A stretch of DNA of 64,000 nt from Bradyrhizobium sp. SZCCT0231 (GTDB lineage: Bacteria; Pseudomonadota; Alphaproteobacteria; Rhizobiales; Xanthobacteraceae), in the NCBI RefSeq assembly GCF_018130245.1, contig NZ_JAFCKP010000011.1, positions 1 to 64,000 on the forward strand. The letters run 5' to 3'. Of the stretch, positions 10,237 through 17,420 are shown one piece after another (position 1 is the stretch's first letter; every line of letters begins with the position of its first letter). The notes below the pieces were generated by a model, which was not told the origin of the DNA, searched no databases, and worked only from the letters and a program-made list of their open reading frames with translations. The position numbers and the translations under genes are program-made.

Positions 10237-11463
10237 ATGATGCGGCGGGCGCTCATCGCTGCGGTGATCGTCGTCACCTGCGGCTGGTCGTCCGCCCGCG
10301 CCGCCGACGCCGCCTTCACGCAGTTCATCGCCTCGCTGTGGCCGGAAGCGCAGGCAGAAGGCGTCTCGCGCGCGACATTCGACGAGCAGACGCGCGGGCT
10401 CGAGCCTGACTACAAGCTGCCGGACCTGATCCTGCCGGGACGGCCGGCGACCGGTGCGCCGTCGCAGGCCGAGTTCGTGCAGGTGCCGGCCGACTACGTC
10501 AAGGAAGCCTCGATCGCGCGCCTTGCCGGCGAGGGCCAGCGGCTGCTGCAGAAATATCGTCCGGCTCTTGGCTCAATCGAGAAAAGCTCGGGCGTGCCTG
10601 CCACCGTCATGCTCGCGATTTGGGGCCGTGAGACCGACTATGGCCGCTACACGCTGCCTTACGATCTCGTCCGCGTGCTGGCGACACAGGCCTATGTCGG
10701 CCGGCGCAAGGATCAGTATCGCAACGAGTTCATCCTCGCGCTGAAGATCCTCGGCGAAGGCGTGGTGACGCGGAAGGACATGCGCTCGTCCTGGGCCGGC
10801 GCCACCGGGCTGACGCAGTTTCTGCCCTCGGAATATTACAAGCACGGCGTCGACTTCGATGGCGACGGCCGCATCGATATCTGGCACTCGGTGCCGGATG
10901 CGCTCGCCTCCGCCGCACAGCAGCTCGTCAACAAAGGCTGGCAGAGCGGGGTGCGCTGGGCTTACGAGGTGCAGGCGCCAGCGAAGGTCGATTGCACCAC
11001 CGGCGTGCCCGAGGTGACGAAGCCGATCGGCCAATGGCTGCGCGACGGGTTTGTGCCGGTGCGGGGCCAAAAACTCAGCGCCGCCGAGCAGGCGCAGCCG
11101 GCCTCGCTGCTTCAGCCCGAAGGCATCTATGGCCCGTCGTTCCTGACGACGAAGAACTACTTCGTCATCAAGGAGTACAATTTCTCCGACCTCTACGTGC
11201 TGTTCGTCGGCCATCTCAGCGACCGCATGACGAGCCCGCTGCCGTTTGCAACGCCCTGGTCGGCTTCGAAGCAATTGCGCACGAAGGATGTCGAGACCAT
11301 GCAGCGCGGGCTCACCCGCGTCGGGCTCTACAAGGACAAGATCGACGGCAAGGCCGGCATGCAGACGCGTGCCGCGCTCGGCGCCTACCAGAAGTCGGCG
11401 GGACTCAGGGTCGATTGCTGGCCGAGTGAAGAGGTGCTGCGTTCGATCCTGGCGGCGCGATAG
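10237..11463 (+). CDS. lytic murein transglycosylase (MltB/SLT_2 type) with peptidoglycan-binding domain
   Basis: A 408-residue exported protein. Residues 1-22 form a signal peptide. An MltB-like catalytic domain spans about 27-325 with the likely catalytic Glu at 132 (IWGRETDYG). A PG_binding_1 domain lies at the C-terminus (about 345-405, MQRGLTRVGLYKDKIDGKAG). It would cleave the MurNAc-GlcNAc bond, leaving 1,6-anhydro ends. It begins 7 bases after ettA, so it may be cotranscribed. There is no lipobox, so it is probably soluble in the periplasm. Confidence 0.9.
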   Translation: MMRRALIAAVIVVTCGWSSARAADAAFTQFIASLWPEAQAEGVSRATFDEQTRGLEPDYKLPDLILPGRPATGAPSQAEFVQVPADYVKEASIARLAGEGQRLLQKYRPALGSIEKSSGVPATVMLAIWGRETDYGRYTLPYDLVRVLATQAYVGRRKDQYRNEFILALKILGEGVVTRKDMRSSWAGATGLTQFLPSEYYKHGVDFDGDGRIDIWHSVPDALASAAQQLVNKGWQSGVRWAYEVQAPAKVDCTTGVPEVTKPIGQWLRDGFVPVRGQKLSAAEQAQPASLLQPEGIYGPSFLTTKNYFVIKEYNFSDLYVLFVGHLSDRMTSPLPFATPWSASKQLRTKDVETMQRGLTRVGLYKDKIDGKAGMQTRAALGAYQKSAGLRVDCWPSEEVLRSILAAR

Positions 11464-11472
11464 CGTATGCAA

Positions 11473-11506
11473 AGAAAAAGCCCGGCCGATGGTCTCGGCC
11501 GGGCTC
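11473..11506 (-). terminator. rho-independent terminator
   Basis: Arms AGCCCGGCCGA (11479-11489) and TCGGCCGGGCT (11495-11505) form an 11-bp stem. Reading on the minus strand the stem is followed by TTTTTCTTTGC, a good T-tract. It would end transcription from the minus-strand gene at 11541-11822 and may also stop the converging plus-strand transcript. Confidence 0.8.
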
Positions 11507-11540
11507 TTGATCGCGGCGCGCATGCGCCAAGGCGATCAGA

Positions 11541-11822
11541 TCAGTAGCAGACGCGAACCGGGCGGCTGACCCAGCCGTAGCCGTCCCAATAGCGCTCACG
11601 GCGCCAGTAGCAGGGCGCGGGCGGCGGGGGCTCGGCAACGTAAACGGGGCCGCCATAGGCGGGACGGCTCGACGCGATGGCGCCGCCGACGATGGCGCCG
11701 CCGATCAGGCCGGCTGCGATGCCGGCGCCGACGCCGTCATGCGCCTTCGCGGACGGAGCGGCAGTCACCAGCGAACCGGCGACCGTCGCAACCGTGAGGG
11801 CGGCAACTAAAGTCTTGTTCAT
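11541..11822 (-). CDS. small exported glycine-rich protein (paralogue 1)
   Basis: A 93-residue protein with a signal peptide (MNKTLVAALTVATVAGSLV, cleavage near AKAHD). A glycine-zipper-like AGIAAGLIGGAIVGGAIAS follows, then a Pro/Tyr-rich segment and a C-terminal RRERYWDGYGWVSRPVRVCY. A close relative is encoded at 12034-12354 with the same glycine zipper and W-D-G-Y-W ending, so the two look like a local duplication. The role is unknown; glycine-zipper proteins often sit in the outer envelope. A strong terminator follows the gene. Confidence 0.75.
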   Translation of the reverse strand: MNKTLVAALTVATVAGSLVTAAPSAKAHDGVGAGIAAGLIGGAIVGGAIASSRPAYGGPVYVAEPPPPAPCYWRRERYWDGYGWVSRPVRVCY

Positions 11823-12033
11823 GCTCTTGGCTCTCCTGGGAGATGGGTTCCTCCTGTTAGAGGCGCCCGGGTTTCAAAGGTTCACGCACACTCTGATGGA
11901 ATTGGCCTTGCAGCTAGGAAGCGCGCAAATGGTCAACCCACGGTAAACGCACACGGAGCTGTGACGAGAAAAAGCGGTCTTTTTCAGGCCCTGAGATGAA
12001 CGGCACATCCGCAGTGAACCGGCTTGGAGTGCC

Positions 12034-12354
12034 TCAGCCGCAGACTCGGACGCGGCGAACGCGCCAGGCATAGCCGTCCCAGAAGCGCTGCTTCTGCCAG
12101 ACGCAACCGCCGTAATAGTCGTCGGCAACATAGCCGGGACCGGGGGCGTAGTAGCGCGGCGGGTAGTAGCCCGGCTCATAGTAGCCATAGCCGGGTCCGT
12201 AATAATACGGAGAAGCCAGCGCGCCGCCGACAATGGCGCCGCCGATGATCCCGGCCGCCACGCCGGCTGCGACGCCGCGCTGGGCATGGGCCGGTGTTCC
12301 GGCCGCCAGGGCCAGGGTGGCGACGGCAGCGACCGCCAGGAGCGACTTCTTCAT
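12034..12354 (-). CDS. small exported glycine-rich protein (paralogue 2)
   Basis: A 106-residue exported protein. The signal peptide ends near THAQR/PAHAQ. A glycine zipper AGVAAGIIGGAIVGGALAS follows, then a Tyr/Pro/Gly-rich stretch and a C-terminal WQKQRFWDGYAWRVRRVRVCG. It is paralogous to the product of 11541-11822, differing mainly in the longer tyrosine-rich middle. The conserved terminal cysteines (GCVW and RVCG) might form a disulfide. Function unknown. Confidence 0.75.
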   Translation of the reverse strand: MKKSLLAVAAVATLALAAGTPAHAQRGVAAGVAAGIIGGAIVGGALASPYYYGPGYGYYEPGYYPPRYYAPGPGYVADDYYGGCVWQKQRFWDGYAWRVRRVRVCG

Positions 12355-12487
12355 TGGCTTGACCTTTCAGACGAACACGCGGGAACCCTTTGGGGCGCAA
12401 GGTTCCATACTTCGCTTGAATGATCAATGAACGGCGCCTTTGCCGGAGACGACCAATTGACATGGGCCCCAGCCTCACCGGGAGACG

Positions 12488-12796
12488 ATGATGGGCAACG
12501 CGATGGTCAATGCATTGATTGCTGCCGGAATCGTTTCCGCGATCGGCTACGGCTGGATCGCACACCTCCAGAACCGGGCACGGCGCTCCCGCGCAGCGGC
12601 CGGCAGCGGCGGAGGGAGTAGCGGCGGCGACAGCTACTCCGGAACGAGCGACGGCTTCTCGCTGGGAAGCTGGTTTTCCGGCGGCAGTTCGGGGAGCTCG
12701 ACCGACGGCGGCAGCTGTTCGAGCGGCGATAGCGGCAGCAGCGGCGGCGACTGCGGAGGCGGGGGCGACGGTGGAGGAGGTGGTGGTGGCGACTAG
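12488..12796 (+). CDS. small membrane protein with Ser/Gly-rich tail
   Basis: A 102-residue product with one N-terminal membrane segment (MVNALIAAGIVSAIGYGWIA). A basic stop (QNRARRSR) follows, then a tail of almost only Gly, Ser and Asp with two or three cysteines and a run of glycines at the end. Two ATG codons (12488 and 12491) are possible, after AGACG. Similar Gly/Ser-rich proteins occur as uncharacterised membrane proteins in related bacteria. Low complexity makes the coding call less certain, but the membrane segment and the codon pattern support it. Confidence 0.55.
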   Translation: MMGNAMVNALIAAGIVSAIGYGWIAHLQNRARRSRAAAGSGGGSSGGDSYSGTSDGFSLGSWFSGGSSGSSTDGGSCSSGDSGSSGGDCGGGGDGGGGGGGD

Positions 12797-12830
12797 AGCC
12801 CCGCAAATCTTGATCCAGCGCAACAGCTTA

Positions 12831-12848
12831 TTTTAGAGCCGTTCTAGG
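12831..12848. promoter_or_regulatory. Irr-type iron control element upstream of bfd (imperfect)
   Basis: TTTTAGAGCCGTTCTAGG matches the ICE palindrome bound by Irr in rhizobia (TTTAGAA-N3-TTCTAAA) with a few mismatches. It lies 110 bases upstream of bfd. A perfect version precedes bfr at 13303-13321. Assignment rests on motif resemblance and the iron-related genes beside it. Confidence 0.6.
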
Positions 12849-12957
12849 CTTTGATCGGGCCAGTTTGGAATAGCTTCAAATACCGGTTTTTCCTTTTGCA
12901 TCCGACCGGCCCGTTAAATATCGATGATGGCGCATCACCGAAGGGCCTGCCGCTTCC

Positions 12958-13230
12958 ATGATCGTTTGTTCCTGTAACGTGCTGAGCGATGACGACATCC
13001 GCGCCGCGGTCGCCGAGTCCGACGATGCCGTGCGCCACGCCAAGCAGGTCTATGGATGTCTTGGCTGTAGTGCCGAATGCGGTCGCTGTGCCCGGACCAT
13101 CAAGACCATCATCGACGAAGCGCTCGGCCCCTGCGCCCAGTCCTGCTGCGCCGGCTGCCCCCACGGCCACACCGTGGTGGCCAATGACGAGACGGCCGGA
13201 TCCGCGCTTTTCGCCCTCGCGGCCTGCTAA
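12958..13230 (+). CDS. bfd: bacterioferritin-associated ferredoxin-like [2Fe-2S] protein
   Basis: A 90-residue protein. C4 and C6 (MIVCSCN) with C41 and C44 (ECGRC) match the CxC-x(n)-CxxC cluster ligands of Bfd, which reduces iron in bacterioferritin so that it can be released. Two more cysteines, C34 and C37, lie just before the second pair. A C-terminal tail has C59, C63, C64 and C67, an unusual extension compared with the 64-residue E. coli protein. It sits directly upstream of bfr, and both genes have Irr-type boxes, which suits joint iron control. The ATG at 12958 gives the expected N-terminus. Confidence 0.9.
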   Translation: MIVCSCNVLSDDDIRAAVAESDDAVRHAKQVYGCLGCSAECGRCARTIKTIIDEALGPCAQSCCAGCPHGHTVVANDETAGSALFALAAC

Positions 13231-13288
13231 AAACTTCCGCAACGTCGGCTGAGCTTTTCCCCGGCTGCGTCCGCGTGGCTGATTGCCC

Positions 13289-13321
13289 TTGTCCGCAAAC
13301 TCATTTAGAAGCATTCTAAAT
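13289..13321 (+). promoter_or_regulatory. bfr promoter with perfect Irr box (ICE)
   Basis: ATTTAGAA (13303-13310) and TTCTAAAT (13314-13321) are perfect 8-bp arms around GCA, the consensus Irr iron control element. A possible promoter, TTGTCC at 13289-13294 and CATTCT at 13312-13317 with a 17-base spacer, overlaps it, so bound Irr would block RNA polymerase. Irr is known to repress or activate iron genes through such boxes in Bradyrhizobium and relatives. Confidence 0.8.
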
Positions 13322-13362
13322 TCGGCTAGGGCCGATTTGGACTGCAAGAGCTGGAGTGAACC

Positions 13363-13851
13363 ATGCAGGGCGACCCAAAGGTCATCGACTATCTCAACAA
13401 GGCGCTGCGTCACGAGCTGACTGCGATCAATCAGTACTGGCTGCACTACCGCTTCCTCGACAATTGGGGCCTCCTCGACATGGCCAAGGTCTGGCGCAAG
13501 GAGTCCATCGAGGAGATGGAGCACGCCGACAAGCTCACCGCGCGCATCCTGTTCTTCGACGGCTTCCCGAACATGCAGGTGCTCGATCCCCTGCGCATCG
13601 GCCAGAACGTCAAGGAGATCATCGAGTGCGATCTCGCTGCCGAGATGAGCGCGCGGGCGCTGTACCAGGAAGCGGCGACCTACTGCCACGGCGTCAAGGA
13701 CTACGTCACGCGCGACCTGTTCGAGAAGCTGATGAGCGACGAGGAGCACCACATCGACTTCCTCGAAACCCAGCTTGACCTGATCGGCCGCATCGGCCTC
13801 GAGCTCTACACCCAGAAGCATGTCGGCGGGCTCGAGGGCGAGGGGCATTAA
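13363..13851 (+). CDS. bfr: bacterioferritin
   Basis: A 162-residue four-helix ferritin with all expected residues: ferroxidase ligands E18, E51, H54, E94, E127 and H130, and the haem-ligating M52 (IEEMEHAD). Bacterioferritin forms a 24-subunit shell that oxidises Fe(II) and stores it as a mineral, with haem at dimer interfaces. Length and start match the family. It lies downstream of bfd with its own Irr box, so the pair forms an iron storage and release module. High M52 and ferroxidase conservation argues for an active protein. Confidence 0.96.
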   Translation: MQGDPKVIDYLNKALRHELTAINQYWLHYRFLDNWGLLDMAKVWRKESIEEMEHADKLTARILFFDGFPNMQVLDPLRIGQNVKEIIECDLAAEMSARALYQEAATYCHGVKDYVTRDLFEKLMSDEEHHIDFLETQLDLIGRIGLELYTQKHVGGLEGEGH

Positions 13852-13869
13852 GCTCCGGGGGCAGCCGCA

Positions 13870-14048
13870 CACCCGGTGTCGTCCCTGCGCAAGCAGGGAC
13901 TCATACCGCGGAATCTATCGATCGTCGCCAGTAGCAGTACCGACGACGAGTCTTCGCCAAACGATGTCCTGTGACTATCGCGACGAGCGCAAGCGCTCGC
14001 GCGGAGATCCCGGATCTGCGCTTCGCTGGTCCGGGACGACACCTGTGA
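13870..14048. repeat. mosaic of short intergenic palindromes
   Basis: Contains GTCGTCCCTGCGCAAGCAGG, which is a short hairpin, then CGCGACGAGCGCAAGCGCTCG and a CCCGGATCTGCG / CTGGTCCGGGA pair. No reading frame looks coding. It separates the convergent bfr and pyridoxamine-oxidase-like genes. Confidence 0.45.
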
Positions 14049-14060
14049 TTGCGGAACGAC

Positions 14061-14669
14061 CTACAACTGCGTCTTGTAGATTTCTTCCACGGTCTCCTGG
14101 CTCGCCGGTTCCCCTAAGCCGGTCTGCTCGTGAATGACCGTGACGATGCTCGGCATCACCGAGCGCTGCATCTTGTCCGCCGACCACAGCTTCGAGCGCA
14201 TCAGCGCCTTGCCGCAGTGGAAATAGACTTCGCTGACGGCGACGCTCAGCACCGCGCGCGGCGGCTTGCCGAATTCGACCATCGAGGCGAGCAGATCCGG
14301 ATCGGCCGACAGCGTGCCGCGTCCGCCGACGCGCAGCGTCTCGTCGATCCCCGGCACGAAGAACAACAGATGCACGAAACCCGAGCCTTCGACGACGTTG
14401 CGAAAACTGTCGATGCGGTTGTTGCCGGAGCGGTCCGGCATCAGCAACTGGTTGGGACCGGCGACGCGGACGAAGCCGATGCCGCCGCCGCGCGGCGAAG
14501 CATCGACGCTGCCGTCCGCGCCCGAGGTTGCGAGCACGCAGAACGGCGACATCTCGATGAACTTCTTCGCATGCGCATCGATCGCGGGCCGTGCCTTCGC
14601 GATCACGCGCGGGCTCGGCCTGGCATAGATGGTGGCGAGGTCTTCGGCGCTAAGATCGGTCAACGGCAT
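14061..14669 (-). CDS. pyridoxamine 5'-phosphate oxidase family protein
   Basis: A 202-residue protein with the split-barrel flavin-binding fold of the PNPOx-like family. FCVLATSGADGSVDASPRGG near residues 43-62 and NQLLMPDRSGNNRIDSFRN near 73-91 are typical of the subgroup annotated as MSMEG_1061-like. Members bind FMN or F420 and often act as oxidoreductases of unknown substrate, not as true PdxH. The length is normal and there is no signal peptide. It is monocistronic. Confidence 0.82.
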   Translation of the reverse strand: MPLTDLSAEDLATIYARPSPRVIAKARPAIDAHAKKFIEMSPFCVLATSGADGSVDASPRGGGIGFVRVAGPNQLLMPDRSGNNRIDSFRNVVEGSGFVHLLFFVPGIDETLRVGGRGTLSADPDLLASMVEFGKPPRAVLSVAVSEVYFHCGKALMRSKLWSADKMQRSVMPSIVTVIHEQTGLGEPASQETVEEIYKTQL

Positions 14670-14745
14670 GCCTCCGCTTCAGTTTGGGCCAAAGCTATCC
14701 GATCAGGCGTGTCCAGCCAACGAAATCCATCGTGTTTTATTGTTT

Positions 14746-14823
14746 GAGCATGATCTCCGCGCAAACGCGTTCCGCGTTTGTCGCGAGGGAAAACCGCTGC
14801 ACACTTTCCCGGATCATGCTCTA
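14746..14823. repeat. palindromic repeat, family G (GAGCATGATC...GATCATGCTC)
   Basis: The ends GAGCATGATC and GATCATGCTC are inverted. Inside, AAACGCG-TTCC-GCGTTT forms a second hairpin. A near-identical copy is at 19369-19448 and a short version at 33461-33511. The CTA at the right edge of this copy is the TAG stop codon of the gene at 14821-15174. Confidence 0.85.
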
Positions 14824-15174
14824 GACCGCATCCGCCGGCACGAAGCAGCTGATGATGACGGCACCGCGGTGGTGAACGTACCACACCACGGCCTGGCCAA
14901 CCGGATTGCCGCGATCGCGGATGATGGCGCGCTCAGGCACCTCCATCCATTGTCCCTCGATCGGCACCCAATAGGTGCCGCCGCGCACGTCGTAGTCGGT
15001 GCGATGGCCATCGGAGATGTCGCAGCAGGGCACGCCATTCGGCGCGATCACGCTCTTGAACCAGGCGCGGATGTCGGGCGGGACGTGATCATATTGCCCG
15101 TTGTCGAATGCGAATGCGGCGCTCGTCAGCGCCGTCGTCGCAGCCAGCCAAACGCACAGTGCCATCCTGTGCAT
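14821..15174 (-). CDS. small exported protein with cysteine pair
   Basis: The ATG at 15174 gives a 117-residue protein with a signal peptide (MHRMALCVWLAATTALTSAA). A mature part follows with NGVPCCDISDGHRTDYDVRG, VPERAIIRDRGNPVGQAVVW and a final ISCF. Similar secreted proteins are annotated as hypothetical in Bradyrhizobium. The CCD...GHR pattern and the third cysteine may bind metal or form a disulfide; this is inference. The stop codon lies in the repeat at 14746-14823. An upstream in-frame ATG at 15201 would place charged residues before the signal peptide. Confidence 0.75.
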   Translation of the reverse strand: MHRMALCVWLAATTALTSAAFAFDNGQYDHVPPDIRAWFKSVIAPNGVPCCDISDGHRTDYDVRGGTYWVPIEGQWMEVPERAIIRDRGNPVGQAVVWYVHHRGAVIISCFVPADAV

Positions 15175-15405
15175 GCGGTCCTCCTCGTCGCGCCTTGCCA
15201 TTCGCGCATGATTCGTCCGCGCGTCGATTCGACTATTGAGACGATTAAGCCCGAGCTGTCAGTGCATTGCATGCTCAAATAATATGCGGCGGCGGAGCGC
15301 CGCATATGATGCATTGCGATATGAGCGCGTTCCTGGGGTGCGGGGATGGATGTAGGATTTCGGCGCCGCTGATCGTCCTTGAGGGAAACTTCCGGAGACC
15401 CCTGC

Positions 15406-15675
15406 ATGTGCCGCAACATCAAGACGCTGTTCAACTTCGAGCCGCCGGCGACGGAGGATGAGATTCACGCCAGCGCGCTGCAGTTCGTGCGAAAGCTGTC
15501 GGGTTTCAACAAGCCGTCGCAGGTCAACGAGGCGGCGTTCGAGCGTGCGGTGGCCGAGGTCTCCGAGGCCGCACGAAAACTCCTGACGTCGCTGCATACG
15601 CATGCCCCGGCGCGCGACCGTGACGTTGAGGCGGAAAAGGCGAAAGAGCGCTCGCGGCTCCGCTTCGGTTCGTGA
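15406..15675 (+). CDS. DUF2277-like small protein
   Basis: An 89-residue protein beginning MCRNIKTLFNFEPPATEDEI, which is the hallmark N-terminus of the DUF2277 family. SALQFVRKLSGFNKPS and a helical region follow, then a charged tail. The ATG at 15406 fits the family start better than the in-frame ATG nine codons upstream. The protein is cytoplasmic with no known function. The conserved N-terminal MCRNIKTL with its cysteine is the main evidence. Confidence 0.8.
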   Translation: MCRNIKTLFNFEPPATEDEIHASALQFVRKLSGFNKPSQVNEAAFERAVAEVSEAARKLLTSLHTHAPARDRDVEAEKAKERSRLRFGS

Positions 15676-15769
15676 GCTCGAACAACGCGCTCCGTGATCT
15701 GGCTCACGGTATCTGCTGCCTCAGCTTGCGATGGTGGTGGCCGGGGTTTCGATCGCCCGGAGCACGACC

Positions 15770-15985
15770 ATGAGCCGCCCCCTTCTTCCTTTGAAAGCAG
15801 GTGCCATCGTCTTCACGCTGCTATGGACCGCGTGGATGATGTGGTGGAGCGGCTCGTTCTCGAGCGCGAACGTGATCGTCCTCGCGCTGTGCGGAGCGGC
15901 GGTCGGCTATCTCTGGTATCGCGCCATGCGCTGGCAGTTCGAGCGCATGGGCATGTTGTCGCGGCGCGAGGATCGGCCGAAATAG
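15770..15985 (+). CDS. small two-segment membrane protein
   Basis: A 71-residue hydrophobic protein with two membrane segments (AGAIVFTLLWTAWMMWW and VIVLALCGAAVGYLWY) and a basic C-terminus (RMGMLSRREDRPK). The ATG at 15770 directly precedes MSRPLLPLK and is preferred to an upstream in-frame start. I do not recognise a family. It is convergent with the collagen-like gene, with stops nine bases apart. Confidence 0.65.
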   Translation: MSRPLLPLKAGAIVFTLLWTAWMMWWSGSFSSANVIVLALCGAAVGYLWYRAMRWQFERMGMLSRREDRPK

Positions 15986-15994
15986 GCTGGTCTG

Positions 15995-16510
15995 CTAGTC
16001 CTTGTGGTCGTGCTTCTTCTTTTTCTTTTTCTTCTTGTGATCGTCGCCGTCATCGCTCTCGTCATCGACGATTGCCGCGCCGGACTCCTGGACTGCGGCC
16101 TCGAGCGCTTCGCGCTCGGCGGCTTCGCGCTCGCGCTGGCGGCGGCGTTCGTCCCAGGCGTCGAAGAGCTGGTCGAGCCACGGCAGCACTTGCTCGATCG
16201 AAGGCAATTGGCCGGGCGGACCCGGCTCGCCGCGCGGGCCTTGCGGTCCCGCGGACCCCTGCGGTCCGGCAGGCCCCGGCGCGCCGGCGGCGCCGCGCGG
16301 GCCGGCTTCGCCCTGCTTGCCTTGCGGACCGGGCTTGCCGGGCGGGCCGGCCTTTCCGATCGGTCCCGGCTTGCCCTGCGGCCCCGGCTTGCCGCGCGCC
16401 CCGTCGGGACCGCGCCGGCCCGGATGACCCTGCGGCCCCGGCCGTCCCGGCTCGCCTTGCCGCCCGCGCGGACCCTGAGGTCCCTGCCGTCGTCCCTGAT
16501 CGTCTGCCAC
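15995..16510 (-). CDS. collagen-like Gly-X-Y repeat protein
   Basis: A 171-residue protein. Residues 10-101 are an uninterrupted run of Gly-X-Y triplets (31 glycines in register), rich in Pro at X and in Lys, Gln and Arg at Y. After [20 protein letters not shown] comes a charged helix ([18 protein letters not shown]) that could trimerise, an acidic stretch, and a run of eight lysines followed by HDHKD. There is no signal peptide or membrane anchor, which is odd for bacterial collagens, most of which are surface proteins. The ATG at 16510 (MADDQGRR) is the only good start. Triple-helix formation is inferred. Confidence 0.8.
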   Translation of the reverse strand: MADDQGRRQGPQGPRGRQGEPGRPGPQGHPGRRGPDGARGKPGPQGKPGPIGKAGPPGKPGPQGKQGEAGPRGAAGAPGPAGPQGSAGPQGPRGEPGPPGQLPSIEQVLPWLDQLFDAWDERRRQREREAAEREALEAAVQESGAAIVDDESDDGDDHKKKKKKKKHDHKD

Positions 16511-16668
16511 GCCACTGCTCCCTTCACCCGAAGCAAGCTACTTAGCGGCGTTTGACGACAGCAGCAATTCTGCCCGCGCATCGTGCCGAGCTTGATCAAC
16601 ATCAATCGGTCGGGCCAGCGGCCGTGTCATCGATCGCGCACGGCCACACCCCATGCGAGGAGCGACCG

Positions 16669-16911
16669 ATGCGCGCAGCGTGGAAGGTCTTTTGCCTGTT
16701 CGCTGTCATTCTCGCGGCCTCGCTCGGCCTCGATCACCTGCTGGTGCCTGACATCGTCCCGGTCGCGTTCGCCGAGGAGCCGCAACCGTCATGGGCTGTC
16801 ATGACGGCCTTCTTGCTCCGTGCGGTCGAACTGATCGCCGGCTCGGTCGCGATGATCGCGCTTGCGGTCATCGTCGGTGGACTGATCCAGCGGCGCGTCC
16901 TCACGCGCTAG
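16669..16911 (+). CDS. small membrane protein with two segments
   Basis: An 80-residue protein with hydrophobic segments at about 4-32 and 45-72 (VELIAGSVAMIALAVIVGGL) and a short basic C-terminus (QRRVLTR). The ATG at 16669 is preceded by CGAGGAGCG, a good ribosome-binding site. I know no family for it. It ends convergently with the Fis-type gene at 16908, overlapping by four bases. Confidence 0.65.
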   Translation: MRAAWKVFCLFAVILAASLGLDHLLVPDIVPVAFAEEPQPSWAVMTAFLLRAVELIAGSVAMIALAVIVGGLIQRRVLTR

Positions 16912-17156
16912 TCTTGATAGGCAGGCACGTCGATACCGGAGGCGGCATAGAGCCTGATCTTGTTGCGCAGCGTGCGCACCGACAGGCCGAGAACACGCGA
17001 GGCGCGCGTGCGGTTGCCGTCGCAGCGCGCCAGCGTCTGGAGTACGAGCTCACGCTCGACCTCGTCGACGGTGGCGCCGATCAGAAGCGGAACGATCTGG
17101 TTTGGAGCAAAGAATTGTGCGTCCGGCTCGGACGCAGCGACATGAACAGTGGTCAT
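16908..17156 (-). CDS. single-domain Fis-type DNA-binding protein
   Basis: An 82-residue protein whose C-terminal half is a Fis-type helix-turn-helix (DEVERELVLQTLARCDGNRT, then RASRVLGLSVRTLRNKIRLY) as found at the end of NtrC/FlbD-type activators. No receiver or AAA+ domain is present. The ATG at 17156 is preceded by GGGAGGTGTTG and is preferred to ATGs upstream. A stand-alone Fis domain could bend DNA or modulate sigma-54 promoters. Its target is not evident from the neighbourhood. Confidence 0.78.
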   Translation of the reverse strand: MTTVHVAASEPDAQFFAPNQIVPLLIGATVDEVERELVLQTLARCDGNRTRASRVLGLSVRTLRNKIRLYAASGIDVPAYQD

Positions 17157-17420
17157 CAACACCTCCCGACCAACGCCCGCTTCCATCGTTGGAAGCGGAT
17201 CGAGAACCAACGACCCCCAAGCCGTAGATCCACGGTGGCCCGGTTTGGTTAATGAAGGGTTAACCGGGGGCGATCGCACCAATTGACCTCAGGAATGCCG
17301 CGAAGCCGCCGCGATTGGCACGACATGCATCGTGATGCGGACCTATCTCGTGCGATCGAGCAGGTGTCATGCCCGCGCAGGCGGACGATGACACCGCGTG
17401 CGATGAAAGAGCGCCGCGCC

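Noticed and set aside
16004-16555. Leu/Ala-rich frame opposite the collagen-like gene
   Set aside because: It is the complement of Gly-Pro-rich codons; the Gly-X-Y periodicity shows which strand is coding.
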